A DNA stretch of 55,886 nucleotides from assembly GCA_021324305.1 (NCBI GenBank), contig JAJPJI010000017.1, positions 1 to 55,886 of the forward strand, in the 5' to 3' direction. The translations under genes were made by a program, and so were the position numbers. Below the pieces are notes generated by a model. The model did no database searches. It had not been told where the DNA came from and saw only the letters and a list, made by a program, of their open reading frames with translations. Origin of the DNA: Gammaproteobacteria bacterium. GTDB lineage: Bacteria; Pseudomonadota; Gammaproteobacteria; DSM-16500. Of the stretch, positions 25,333 to 33,743 are shown piece by piece. Each line of letters begins with the position of its first letter. Position 1 is the first letter of the stretch.

Positions 25333-25686
25333 AACTTATCCCCAGAAATTGGGGATAAGTTGATGGCGTCGCGAAATGAATTTAAAAGTGTGGGCTATTC
25401 ATGCTGTCATCTCAACGAAAGCTGTTAAGCCACGAAAGTCGTTATGCACGAAAGTTGTCGTGTACGAAAGCTGTCGTGTATGAAAGCTGTCGTGTATGAA
25501 AGCTGTCGTGTATGAAAGCTGTCGTGTATGAAAGCTGTCATGTACGAAAGCTGTCATCCCCGCGAAGGCGGGGATCCATTTTAAAGACAAGCTGTTATGA
25601 ATTAAGTTAACAATCAATAGGCAAAGGACAGAGTTTAAAAATAACTCAATGAAAATTTCATATAGATTCCCGCTTTCGCGGGAATG
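25333..25686. repeat. Composite structured repeat, copy 1
   Basis: Ordered parts: hairpin AACTTATCCCC/GGGGATAAGTT (25333-25361); nine tandem 16-17-bp units (25415-25559); REP-like hairpin ATCCCCGC-GAAG-GCGGGGAT (25556-25575); internal hairpin GAGTT/AACTC (25631-25647); and an inverted REP-like hairpin ATTCCCGC-TTTC-GCGGGAAT (25666-25685). The last ends 29 bp before the secreted-protein gene. The same parts in the same order form copy 2 at 26352-26643. The two REP-like ends are inverted relative to each other, as in BIME or MITE elements. Confidence 0.9.
25415..25559. repeat. Tandem array of 16-bp units inside repeat copy 1
   Basis: Nine head-to-tail units, starts at 25415, 25432, 25448, 25464, 25480, 25496, 25512, 25528 and 25544. 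The core units read ATGAAAGCTGTCGTGT; the outer ones carry point changes (ACGAAAG...). The last unit runs directly into the REP-like hairpin, and the unit itself resembles a degenerate half of that hairpin. Confidence 0.92.
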
Positions 25687-25714
25687 ACAGAAAAAACTAA
25701 CACGAGGATATCAT

Positions 25715-26314
25715 ATGCAAAAAGGCTATCGTCAATTAATAACATCAACCTTGATTGGTCTTATGACTATCGGCAGCTTGAATGCCGCACCATCAATTGT
25801 TTCCGAAAAGCTGGTACAGGCAGATAAGAATATTAAAAATCTGAAGCCTGCCATTGAATATGTTAGAAATCATTCCAAATTAGAAGTGGTATTTCCGACG
25901 CAAGTACCGCAAGAAGGTACATCAACACTCTATGCTGCTTATGATAGTTATTACAGCAATCCAAATTACAACAAATACTGGACTATCGATATTTCTACAC
26001 AAGCTGGCTGCAAGGTCAAAAATTGTATTGTTGGTTCTGTAACGGCTGAAAAAGATGGACGATTGGACGTCGACTATTTACAAGCCCCTTTTGGTGAGAA
26101 CAATAAACCTATTCTGAAAGAGAAAGTCAAATTAGCGAATAACATTACTGGATTTTATACCCCGGGACATACAGAAGCAGATTGGCATCCGCCTAAAATT
26201 GAATGGAAAAATAAAGATGTTTTATATTCCATCACCTGGGAAATTAAAGAAAATGCCAGGCAGGTTTTAACCCAAATGGCTAATTCCGCAATTCAGGCTC
26301 GCACGCAGAAATAA
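25715..26314 (+). CDS. Secreted protein of unknown function, flanked by two repeat copies
   Basis: 199 residues. A signal peptide (STLIGLMTIGSLNAA) is followed by a mature protein of ~175 residues with many Tyr/Asn/Lys (YDSYYSNPNYNKYW), two nearby cysteines in GCKVKNCIVG that could pair, and GFYTPGHTEADWHPPKIEW. The region around 85-170 reads like a beta-rich domain. No family recognised. The repeat-borne hairpin lies just upstream and another copy just downstream, so the gene is bracketed by direct repeats of ~300-350 bp. Probably periplasmic. Confidence 0.8.
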   Translation: MQKGYRQLITSTLIGLMTIGSLNAAPSIVSEKLVQADKNIKNLKPAIEYVRNHSKLEVVFPTQVPQEGTSTLYAAYDSYYSNPNYNKYWTIDISTQAGCKVKNCIVGSVTAEKDGRLDVDYLQAPFGENNKPILKEKVKLANNITGFYTPGHTEADWHPPKIEWKNKDVLYSITWEIKENARQVLTQMANSAIQARTQK

Positions 26315-26351
26315 GAGTGTGTTATACAGGATAACTCACACCTTATTCCAC

Positions 26352-26643
26352 AAGTTATCCCCAGAAACTGGGGATAACTTGATGGTGTTGCGAAATATAT
26401 TTGACACTGTGAATAGTGGACAGATGTCATCCCAGCAAAATTGCCAATCCAGTAGAAGTGTCATCCAGTAGAAGTGTCATCCAGTAGAAGTTGTCATCCA
26501 GTAGAAGTTGTCATCCCAGCGAAGGCTGGGATCCATTTTGAACCCAAGCTATTGTGAATTAGGTTAACAATTAATAAACAATGGACAGAGCCTAATATAG
26601 GCTAAAGGAAGTTTTCATATGGATTCCTGCTTTCGCGGGAATG
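26352..26643. repeat. Composite structured repeat, copy 2
   Basis: Same order as copy 1: hairpin AAGTTATCCCC/GGGGATAACTT (26352-26380); tandem units (26447-26512); REP-like hairpin ATCCCAGC-GAAG-GCTGGGAT (26513-26532); internal hairpin AGCC/GGCT (26589-26603); inverted REP-like hairpin ATTCCTGC-TTTC-GCGGGAAT (26623-26642). Between the hairpins the two copies match closely, for example GAATTAGGTTAACAATTAAT against GAATTAAGTTAACAATCAAT. Confidence 0.9.
26447..26512. repeat. Tandem array of 16-17-bp units inside repeat copy 2
   Basis: Four units starting at 26447, 26463, 26479 and 26496, core ATCCAGTAGAAGTGTC, the last two with an extra T. They occupy the same place as the nine-unit array of copy 1 but have a different unit sequence. 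Confidence 0.9.
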
Positions 26644-26896
26644 ACCAAAAAATTGAGTGCTACTTACAGCTTTCGGTAGGATGGATTGACACAAATCATC
26701 GTTACTTCAATAATTCGCTTGATCACAGCCATGTTATTGCTGCACTGACCGCAAATTTTTAACCTTTGCAAAAAAATATTATCGCTGCCTGTTTCAAAAG
26801 AACTCTTCAAAGGCGCTTCAGTTGCTCTATCGTGCAATCCTGTTAAAATTAATAAAATTATTGTAACGCAGTCTATTCAATCCAAGGATAAGCTTT
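26644..26896. promoter_or_regulatory. Upstream region of acs
   Basis: About 250 bp, AT-rich, no gene. It must hold the acs promoter. The stretch around 26846-26870 (TTAAAATTAATAAAATTATT) is compatible with a -10 region, but no -35 could be fixed. Confidence 0.3.
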
Positions 26897-28831
26897 ATGG
26901 AGCATGATCTTCATCCGGTATCGCCAGAATTTGCCAGCAACACACTCGTGACAGAAACGCAATATCAAGAGCAATATGCACGATCATTGAGTGATCCCGA
27001 AGGATTTTGGAGTGAGCAGGCAAAAAAATATCTTCACTGGTTTGAAGATTGGGAAAAAGTATTATCGGGTGGATTTGATAGCCTGGATGTGCATTGGTTT
27101 TCCGGCGGAAAACTGAATGTATCTTTTAATTGTCTTGACCGTCATCTCGCCACTCGCGCCGAGCAGCCTGCCATTATCTGGGAAGGTGATGATCCCAAGG
27201 ACTCGAAAGTTATCAATTACCGGGAATTGCATGAACAGGTATGCAAGTTTGCGAATGTTCTGAAGCATTATGGTGTCAGGAAAGGTGATCGTGTCAGTAT
27301 CTATTTACCCATGATTCCGGAAGCAGCAATTGCAATGCTGGCTTGTACGCGCATTGGAGCGGTCCATTCCGTTGTGTTTGGCGGCTTTTCATCAGAAGCA
27401 CTGAAGACAAGAATTCAGGACGCTGATTGTCAAATTGTCATCACAGCCAATGAAGGTATCCGTGGCAGCAAGATAGTGCCACTCAAACATAATGTGGATA
27501 CGGCGCTTAAGGAATGTCCCAATGTCAGAAATGTTATTGTGGTAAAACGCACTCAGAACCAGGTTGCATGGAACAGCAGCCGTGACGTCTGGTATCACGA
27601 TGCAATGTCCCAGATAAAAACTGAATGTGCGCCTGCCATTATGGATGCAGAAGATCCATTGTTTATTTTGTATACCTCCGGATCAACTGGCAAGCCAAAG
27701 GGTATTTTGCATGGTACAGCCGGCTATCTGCTCTATGCTGCTATGACGCACAAGCTGGTATTTGATTATCATGACAAGGAAATATATTGGTGCACAGCAG
27801 ATGTAGGCTGGATAACGGGACATTCATATTGCGTGTATGGGCCGCTCGCAAATGGAGCGACAACGTTACTATTTGAAGGAGTGCCGACTTATCCGACAGC
27901 ATCGCGTTTTTGGGAGGTCATAGACAAACACAAGGTGAATATTTTCTATACTGCGCCGACAGCTATACGGGCCTTGCGCCGTGAGGGAGATGACTGGGTC
28001 AAGCGTACCAGTCGAAAAAGTTTACGGGTGCTGGGCACGGTTGGCGAGCCTATCAACCCCGAAGCATGGGAATGGTATTACCATATTGTTGGAGAGGCGC
28101 GTTGTCCGATTGCTGATACCTGGTGGCAAACTGAAACAGGCGGCATCATGATCTCCGCATTGCCTGGCGCGACACCCTTGAAGCCTGGTGCGGCCGCGTG
28201 GCCATTTTTCGGCATTGTGCCCATGATCATTGATGATGAGGGCAAACCGGTTCCCGATGGAAAAATGGGAAAATTAGTGATTACCCAACCCTGGCCTGGC
28301 ATGTTGCAAACCGTATATCAGAATCCCGAGCGATTTGTTAATGCTTATTTCAAGGAGTTTCCTGGCAGATATCTAACTGGTGATCAGGCATACCGCGATG
28401 CTGATGGATATTACTGGATTTCAGGCAGAAGTGATGACGTGCTTAAAATTTCTGGGCATCGCATTGGTACCCAGGAAGTGGAAAGTGCCCTGATTCGCCA
28501 TCAGGCTGTGTCCGAAGCGGCTGTAGTTGCCATTCCTGATCCAATTAAAGGCCAGAGTATTTATGCTTTTGTTACCCTGAAAGTCGGGTTTCATTCCAAT
28601 GATGATCTTAAAAAGGAACTGGTGCAGACAGTAAGAGAATCCATTGGCGCGATTGCCATTCCCGAACACATACAGTTCACAGAAGGCATGCCCAAGACGC
28701 GTTCAGGAAAAATCATGCGGCGTTTGCTGCGTAAAATCGCGAACAATGACTTAACGGACCTGGGTGATCTGACAACACTTGCAGATCCGGGAGTGGTTGA
28801 TGAAATTATCCGTGACCGAGAGATCAAATAA
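26897..28831 (+). CDS. acs: Acetyl-CoA synthetase
   Basis: 644 residues, full length for Acs. It activates acetate through acetyl-AMP to acetyl-CoA. Visible are the ACS_N region ([19 protein letters not shown]), the phosphate loop [23 protein letters not shown], the hinge region [16 protein letters not shown] and the C-terminal [11 protein letters not shown] with the lysine that in other bacteria is inactivated by acetylation. Together with PDH and the PHB enzymes it links acetate to the acetyl-CoA pool. The stop is only 10 bp from the convergent LysE gene. Confidence 0.96.
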   Translation: MEHDLHPVSPEFASNTLVTETQYQEQYARSLSDPEGFWSEQAKKYLHWFEDWEKVLSGGFDSLDVHWFSGGKLNVSFNCLDRHLATRAEQPAIIWEGDDPKDSKVINYRELHEQVCKFANVLKHYGVRKGDRVSIYLPMIPEAAIAMLACTRIGAVHSVVFGGFSSEALKTRIQDADCQIVITANEGIRGSKIVPLKHNVDTALKECPNVRNVIVVKRTQNQVAWNSSRDVWYHDAMSQIKTECAPAIMDAEDPLFILYTSGSTGKPKGILHGTAGYLLYAAMTHKLVFDYHDKEIYWCTADVGWITGHSYCVYGPLANGATTLLFEGVPTYPTASRFWEVIDKHKVNIFYTAPTAIRALRREGDDWVKRTSRKSLRVLGTVGEPINPEAWEWYYHIVGEARCPIADTWWQTETGGIMISALPGATPLKPGAAAWPFFGIVPMIIDDEGKPVPDGKMGKLVITQPWPGMLQTVYQNPERFVNAYFKEFPGRYLTGDQAYRDADGYYWISGRSDDVLKISGHRIGTQEVESALIRHQAVSEAAVVAIPDPIKGQSIYAFVTLKVGFHSNDDLKKELVQTVRESIGAIAIPEHIQFTEGMPKTRSGKIMRRLLRKIANNDLTDLGDLTTLADPGVVDEIIRDREIK

Positions 28832-28841
28832 GTGCGTCAAC

Positions 28842-29453
28842 TTACAGTTTGAAGGACAGCGCTGCGAAAGCAAGAATGGTGGAACCGGAAATGTAATTAA
28901 TAATGCGCATCATTGTATTATTAATATGGCGATGGAACACTCCCTTGATGCTCACACTTAATAAAAACTCCCATAGTGTCGAACCTGTCATGATTCCGAG
29001 TACCGTGAAAATGGGGGCGTGTTTGCTGCCATGCATACTGCCTAGTCCAAGACCTGCAAAAAGCGCCATGAATGAAAAAATGGTGACCGGATTGGTGATT
29101 GTCAAAAAGAATGCGGATACAAGCGCATGCATGGAAGTAGTGTCATTTCGCAATTCAGTATTGATATTCCGGGGCGGCGATCGCAAGATCATCACACCCA
29201 GGTATATTAAAAACAGGCTGCCAATAATGTGAATCCACATTTTATAATCAGATAGAAAATCGGCTATAGCGGTTAAGCCAAAGGCGGCAATGGATCCATA
29301 AACACCATCAGCCAGTGCCGAGCCTATCGCAGTAATTAGTCCAATTTTAACGCCGTAAGAAAGAGTGCGCTGGATACACAAAATACTGATTGGGCCCATA
29401 GGCATCGAAATAGCCACGCCGATCACTAACCCCTGGAAAAAAAGTGCAGACAT
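28842..29453 (-). CDS. LysE/RhtB-family amino acid exporter
   Basis: 203 residues with six hydrophobic segments and the family N-terminus GLVIGVAISMPMGPISILCI, in which the SxPMGPI motif is diagnostic. A second conserved stretch is FFLTITNPVTIFSFMALFAGLG. It exports small neutral or basic amino acids or related metabolites across the inner membrane; substrate unknown. No regulator gene adjacent. Confidence 0.92.
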   Translation of the reverse strand: MSALFFQGLVIGVAISMPMGPISILCIQRTLSYGVKIGLITAIGSALADGVYGSIAAFGLTAIADFLSDYKMWIHIIGSLFLIYLGVMILRSPPRNINTELRNDTTSMHALVSAFFLTITNPVTIFSFMALFAGLGLGSMHGSKHAPIFTVLGIMTGSTLWEFLLSVSIKGVFHRHINNTMMRIINYISGSTILAFAALSFKL

Positions 29454-29679
29454 GCTTACGCCTCATTATGTTGCGGCATTAAAATTCAATCAGGTATTTC
29501 GCCAAGATCAAGATTAAAAAGATGCATCATACAATATTTCTAGATTGCTAATTCTACTTCATCGTTCCGGAAATGACGAGTCTTGCGAGGCGACAATACT
29601 GATGATGGCGCATGATGTAATAATAACTTTTTGATTATATTGATATTTAATTAGCCCATATCGCCTAATGCATGTTGGT

Positions 29680-29689
29680 ACGTTAACGT
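29680..29689. promoter_or_regulatory. 10-bp palindrome ACGTTAACGT upstream of the first MATE gene
   Basis: Perfect palindrome ~38 bp before the preferred start codon. The identical 10-mer recurs at 38356-38365, before the reductase pseudogene. Possible operator. Confidence 0.35.
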
Positions 29690-29726
29690 GTAAAGTGGTT
29701 AAGTGATCTTGAAGAACAGAAACTGT

Positions 29727-31112
29727 ATGCATACCCGGATAGCATCGCACACGATTAAACAGGAAATCAGGGAAAATATTGCCTTAAGTGTTCCTCTGAT
29801 TGCATCATGGCTCATTTATTCATTCAGTAGTTTTATCGGCACGGCGATGATAGCAAGGCTTGGCGAAGAAACCCTGGCTGCGAGTGTGATGATAGGCAGT
29901 ATCTGGATAGTCATCAATGTGTATTTCTATGGCATGTTCAATTCTGTAAGTGTTCTGGTTTCGCATCGATACGGCGCGGAGAAACATACCGATATCGGAA
30001 GGATTATCATCAATGCATTCCTGGCGGGATTGCTGTTTTGCATTCCAACAATGGGAGTAATGGCATTGACGCCGTATTTTCTTTTCTGGATAGCGCCAAG
30101 CAAGTATGTATTATCGCTCGCTTCAGAGTATGCCTATTCTATCATGTGGGCCACACCCGGCATGATTGGTTTGGTCATCATCGAAAATTTTTTAAATGGA
30201 ATTGGAAAGACAAAATTAAGCCTGTGGATCAGCCTGTTTGAAGTTCCGCTGGAAATCGCGCTATTTTATATGCTTATTTTTGGCAAGCTGGGATTGCCGG
30301 CATTTGGTATTGCTGGAGTAGGATATGGATTTACTATTTCATTCAGTTGTACGTTTGTCGTGTTGTTAATTTATTTATTTTATGCTGATTTTGCACAACC
30401 ATTTCAATTGTTCAGAAAGATTTTCAATTTTGAAAAGCGCTATCTCTGGGAAATTGTACGCATAGGGTTGCCGGTTGGATTGATGTATCTCATTGAAGTC
30501 TCTGCATTTACACTGGCAACATTTCTTATGGCGCGATTCGGTACCATGATGCTTGCCGCGCAACAAATTGCGATGCAGTTTCTGGGTGTAACTGTGAATA
30601 TTCCATACGCAATGGGCCAGGCTGTCAGTATCCGAATAGGACAGAGTGCGGGAAGACTGGATATCCAGGGAGTGAAACAGGCTGGCTATATCGGTGTGTT
30701 GTTAAGCTTTTCCTGCATCTTGATTGTCGCAATGATGTATTTTTTCTATCCCCACATCTTGTTACGTCTGGATTTGAATACGGCTGATCCAGCGAATATA
30801 AATCTCGTCAGGCAAGCAAGTATATTTTTATCCATTCTCGGAGTTTTTCAATTGGTTGACAGCTTGCGCGTATCGGAGACGAGTGTCTTGAGAGCGCTAA
30901 AAGATACCAGATTTCCTTTGGTTATCAGCGTTATCAGCTTTTGGCTAGTCGGAATTCTGTGCGCATTTCTGTTTGTTTACGTCTTTAAGACCGCTGGCAC
31001 AGGCATCTGGTATGGTTTGACATTGGGGATTACTGTTGGAGCACTCATCCTGTTCCTGCGCATTCGGTATGTCATATCCAATGTGGATCTTGCCAGGGTA
31101 ATCGCCATATGA
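29727..31112 (+). CDS. MATE-family multidrug/cation efflux pump
   Basis: 461 residues with 12 hydrophobic segments in two halves. Conserved strings include SVPLIASWLIYSFSSFIGTAMIAR in helix 1-2, SVSVLVSHRYGA, and AMGQAVSIRIGQSAGR. I start at ATG 29727 (MHTRIASHTIKQEI) because it aligns without offset with the paralogue at 53173-54564 (MSYDTYLHSIKSEI); a GTG 8 codons earlier is also open. Exports cationic compounds by Na+ or H+ antiport. The second copy in this window suggests an expanded family. Confidence 0.92.
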   Translation: MHTRIASHTIKQEIRENIALSVPLIASWLIYSFSSFIGTAMIARLGEETLAASVMIGSIWIVINVYFYGMFNSVSVLVSHRYGAEKHTDIGRIIINAFLAGLLFCIPTMGVMALTPYFLFWIAPSKYVLSLASEYAYSIMWATPGMIGLVIIENFLNGIGKTKLSLWISLFEVPLEIALFYMLIFGKLGLPAFGIAGVGYGFTISFSCTFVVLLIYLFYADFAQPFQLFRKIFNFEKRYLWEIVRIGLPVGLMYLIEVSAFTLATFLMARFGTMMLAAQQIAMQFLGVTVNIPYAMGQAVSIRIGQSAGRLDIQGVKQAGYIGVLLSFSCILIVAMMYFFYPHILLRLDLNTADPANINLVRQASIFLSILGVFQLVDSLRVSETSVLRALKDTRFPLVISVISFWLVGILCAFLFVYVFKTAGTGIWYGLTLGITVGALILFLRIRYVISNVDLARVIAI

Positions 31113-31140
31113 GGCAAACGGCTGGTCTGTTAAACGTGAT

Positions 31141-31395
31141 TCAGGGGCTGCGTCGGCGCTGCTGGCATTCGATTGCATCTTCAACCCCCCTGTTTTCCAT
31201 TTCATCAAAATAACGCCGCTCGGCCGCATTTAATATTTTTTCAGCTTCTTTCAGGGACATATGGGGGATATTGTCGCCAGGGAGATGGTTTGTCTCAGTC
31301 AAGGGTTTGGTTTTATTTACAAATTTCATTGGTGCATATCTCACAGTATCGCTCATTGACTTTCTGAAAAATGGCAAGGCAAACCTGGATAACAT
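31141..31395 (-). CDS. Small basic protein of unknown function
   Basis: 84 residues, with a good ribosome site AAGGAG 8 bp before the ATG. The N-terminus is mildly hydrophobic and basic (MLSRFALPFFRKSMSD), the middle contains MSLKEAEKILNAAERRYFDEMEN, a charged amphipathic helix, and the tail ends QQRRRSP. No family recognised. Lies between the convergent MATE gene and the zeta-domain gene. Confidence 0.6.
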   Translation of the reverse strand: MLSRFALPFFRKSMSDTVRYAPMKFVNKTKPLTETNHLPGDNIPHMSLKEAEKILNAAERRYFDEMENRGVEDAIECQQRRRSP

Positions 31396-31484
31396 GACTC
31401 AACTCCTTTAAGTAAACGCTATCCATGGATAGTAGCCATGTTTTTTTATGAAAGTCAAAAATAAAATTGACCATATCCTGCCAG

Positions 31485-31512
31485 GCCTGGATAAAAATAT
31501 CATTATCCAGGC
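31485..31512. other. 10-bp inverted repeat downstream of the zeta-domain gene
   Basis: GCCTGGATAA (31485-31494) and TTATCCAGGC (31503-31512), loop 8 nt, 11 bp beyond the stop of the minus-strand gene. It lacks a T-tract in that direction, so it is only a possible 3' end. Confidence 0.4.
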
Positions 31513-31523
31513 TTGTCTGTTAT

Positions 31524-33575
31524 TTACAGTTTCTTGAAGTTACCCGATCGTGATTCCTCGGTGAGATCAAGTTTGGCTCCCAGCGCGGTAAATAATTCAC
31601 GACTTACAGCATCTTCATTCACGATCTTGTCGAAAATGGTTTTGTCTTTGATCTCAAGTCCCCGTTCATGCGTATAAACCGCATAAGTGTGCTCTTCAAA
31701 TTCATTGATGTCAGTCAGTTTTGCTGTGGGATCGATGAATACAATTTCCTTGTGGCCGTAGTCACTCAGGAAGTTGGCAATGTTGGCTTGCAAGGAGATC
31801 TTTTCTGGTTCAGGATAAACGGAATCCGGACTGGTAGCTTTAGTATTGATATGTGATTTCTTTACAAAATCCAGTATGCCATGCACGTCAAGAACGACAA
31901 CTTTTTCTTTCTGGCAATGAAGTATCGCGATTAATGCGCTGCCTTCAGCAGACTCGTGAATAATTTTGTACGTATTATGCAGAGTCATCACAATGTCTTT
32001 GCCGCTGTGATCATTCATGATTTTTGGCGCATCCTTACTGCCGAGCTGCTGGCTGCCTAATACTGCGCTGACAGGAGGCAGGCGTTCCTGTTTATCCTGG
32101 AATCGTTTGTAATTTCCTTCTACCGCTTTTTCGGGCGGATACAATGTCCAGGCAATGCGAACGCGGCCCTGGTTTTTGGTGCTGATATGAAGCTCTTCAT
32201 TGGTTGGACTGACCGCTTCCATGAATACATCAGGTCCATGCCCCAACTCTTCAACCTTTTTGCCAATCAGATCAATCGCCATATCTGTCATCAATCTGGC
32301 TTCATCATGCGCAAGCGTGCTTCTGAGAACCGGGTCGTCTCCAAGTGACGGGTCATCCGTCAATAGTGGACGAAATCTGTCAGTATTGATGACAGCGAAA
32401 TCGGAAATTTCACGGCCATAAATTGCCTTGAATTCAGCCGCCATGATTTTTGCGATGGAAGATTTACCTGTTGCAATGCCGCCGGCGATGATCTTTGTCA
32501 GCCGTTGATGAGAGGGATGTTGGCGGAGCATCAGGATCTGATCACGCTCTTCAGCGGAAACCTGATCAAGAGCGGTCAAATGCTGGAGACCAACTTCCTG
32601 TGTAACTTCCTGAACAACCACATCATAAACCTTAGCCTGATACTGTTCCCGAAGCAGATCATCCATGAAAATTTTTTGCGTGATCATATCGATGGTGCTT
32701 GTGTCTGATTTACCTGATAACCGGGTACGGACAGCTTGATGGACTTGTAAAAACCGTTGAACCATTGGATCGGTTGAATCAAAACTGGATTTATGTTTTC
32801 TAAGAAAATCATGCGATATATTTTCACATACCTGCTCCATTTCTATGAAATCGAGCTGGAGGCTTCTGACAGCTGGATGAATTTTTTTATAAAGTTTTCT
32901 GCAGATATGATGGAATTCAGCGTCATCCTGCGACTTGATTTCAGTAGCGGTCACGATGCCCGTGTATTGCAATGCCATTCTTTCCGGATTGAAAACGACG
33001 ATATCTCTGGGCATACGGTAGGGTTGCTGGTAATAAGAGCTCGCGCCAATACCAGCAAAAATTTCACGCAGCTCTTTCAGGCCGCGAAGGGCATGCTGGA
33101 TAGTCGTAAAATTGCCTTGCGGCAGTACAAGCTGTTCATCTTTAAGGTACTCCGCCAGTCTTAATGTTGTAGACGGGTAAGACCAGGCATGGGTTGAATA
33201 AGAACGTTTCTGGGTGACGAATAATCCGGAAGTTCCAAACAGGCCTCGCGGCTGCGCGGGTTTTTTAACGCTTGCTTTGTGCACTTTTTTGGTTTGAGGA
33301 GCTGGCTCTTCGAGTAATTCTGGAACTGGCTGGGCTGTTGGAATAAGGATTTGCCAATCGGCTATTTTTACCTGATGATGGCCAAGAACTATGGAAGACC
33401 GGGTTTCAGTTTTGACTTTTAGTTTGACCTTGTCTTTGCCTGAAACAGTGTGTTTGGTTTTCTTGCGTGAAAGTTTTACAAGATGATTCAGACCGGAAAC
33501 AATTTTAGTATGGTCCACTTTATGAGTGTATGATCCGGAGCTATTTGATCGAAGAAAGATTCTACGTAAATTCAT
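31524..33575 (-). CDS. Large zeta-toxin-domain protein (putative effector)
   Basis: 683 residues, far longer than a plain zeta toxin (~270-290). The N-terminal 120 residues are Lys/Arg-rich and low complexity. Residues ~125-355 are helical and unrecognised. A zeta-type P-loop kinase domain begins at ~355, with Walker A GGIATGKSS at 365-373 and the zeta-like strand VINTDRFRPLL with Asp399 and Arg402, where zeta toxins carry their substrate-site residues. The last ~130 residues include VVVLDVHGILDFVKK and look like a further domain. There is no antitoxin gene next to it. Inferred to be a translocated kinase-like effector; zeta domains elsewhere phosphorylate UDP-GlcNAc. Confidence 0.75.
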   Translation of the reverse strand: MNLRRIFLRSNSSGSYTHKVDHTKIVSGLNHLVKLSRKKTKHTVSGKDKVKLKVKTETRSSIVLGHHQVKIADWQILIPTAQPVPELLEEPAPQTKKVHKASVKKPAQPRGLFGTSGLFVTQKRSYSTHAWSYPSTTLRLAEYLKDEQLVLPQGNFTTIQHALRGLKELREIFAGIGASSYYQQPYRMPRDIVVFNPERMALQYTGIVTATEIKSQDDAEFHHICRKLYKKIHPAVRSLQLDFIEMEQVCENISHDFLRKHKSSFDSTDPMVQRFLQVHQAVRTRLSGKSDTSTIDMITQKIFMDDLLREQYQAKVYDVVVQEVTQEVGLQHLTALDQVSAEERDQILMLRQHPSHQRLTKIIAGGIATGKSSIAKIMAAEFKAIYGREISDFAVINTDRFRPLLTDDPSLGDDPVLRSTLAHDEARLMTDMAIDLIGKKVEELGHGPDVFMEAVSPTNEELHISTKNQGRVRIAWTLYPPEKAVEGNYKRFQDKQERLPPVSAVLGSQQLGSKDAPKIMNDHSGKDIVMTLHNTYKIIHESAEGSALIAILHCQKEKVVVLDVHGILDFVKKSHINTKATSPDSVYPEPEKISLQANIANFLSDYGHKEIVFIDPTAKLTDINEFEEHTYAVYTHERGLEIKDKTIFDKIVNEDAVSRELFTALGAKLDLTEESRSGNFKKL

Positions 33576-33631
33576 GGACTAAGGTAAGCCTCGTTTTGTG
33601 TTTGATTTTATTAAATATATTTTTGAGTGCC

Positions 33632-33664
33632 ATTTTAACAATATTTGCTTAAGGAAATGTTAAT
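33632..33664 (-). promoter_or_regulatory. PmrA-like box and -10 of the zeta-domain gene
   Basis: On the minus strand, ATTAAC (33664-33659), N5, CTTAAG (33653-33648), then exactly 10 bp, then TAAAAT (33637-33632), one mismatch from TATAAT. Leader about 50 nt. Same geometry as before the F-box, ankyrin and giant-protein genes. Confidence 0.6.
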
Positions 33665-33743
33665 TCCATTGGATGTCGACTGGAGATGCATTAAGATTTG
33701 ACTGCCTGATAGAAGGCTGAATCAATTTGAGGAAGTCCTGAAA

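Noticed and set aside
25333..25361. TTATCCCCA as a DnaA box and the repeat as an origin
   Set aside because: It is one base off TTATCCACA, occurs once per hairpin, and the G/C part is explained by stem pairing. No dnaA, dnaN or AT-rich unwinding element nearby.
25415..25559. Tandem 16-bp units as a CRISPR array
   Set aside because: Units are directly adjacent with no spacers, and there are no cas genes.
25399..25617. 72-codon minus-strand frame containing the peptide WIPAFAGMT
   Set aside because: This is the translation of the REP-like hairpin and tandem units; such peptides arise wherever these repeats are read through. No ribosome site.
33648..33664. The PmrA-like box read on the plus strand for the GrpB-GNAT gene
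   Set aside because: No -10-like hexamer lies 10 bp downstream in that direction, whereas TAAAAT does on the minus strand.
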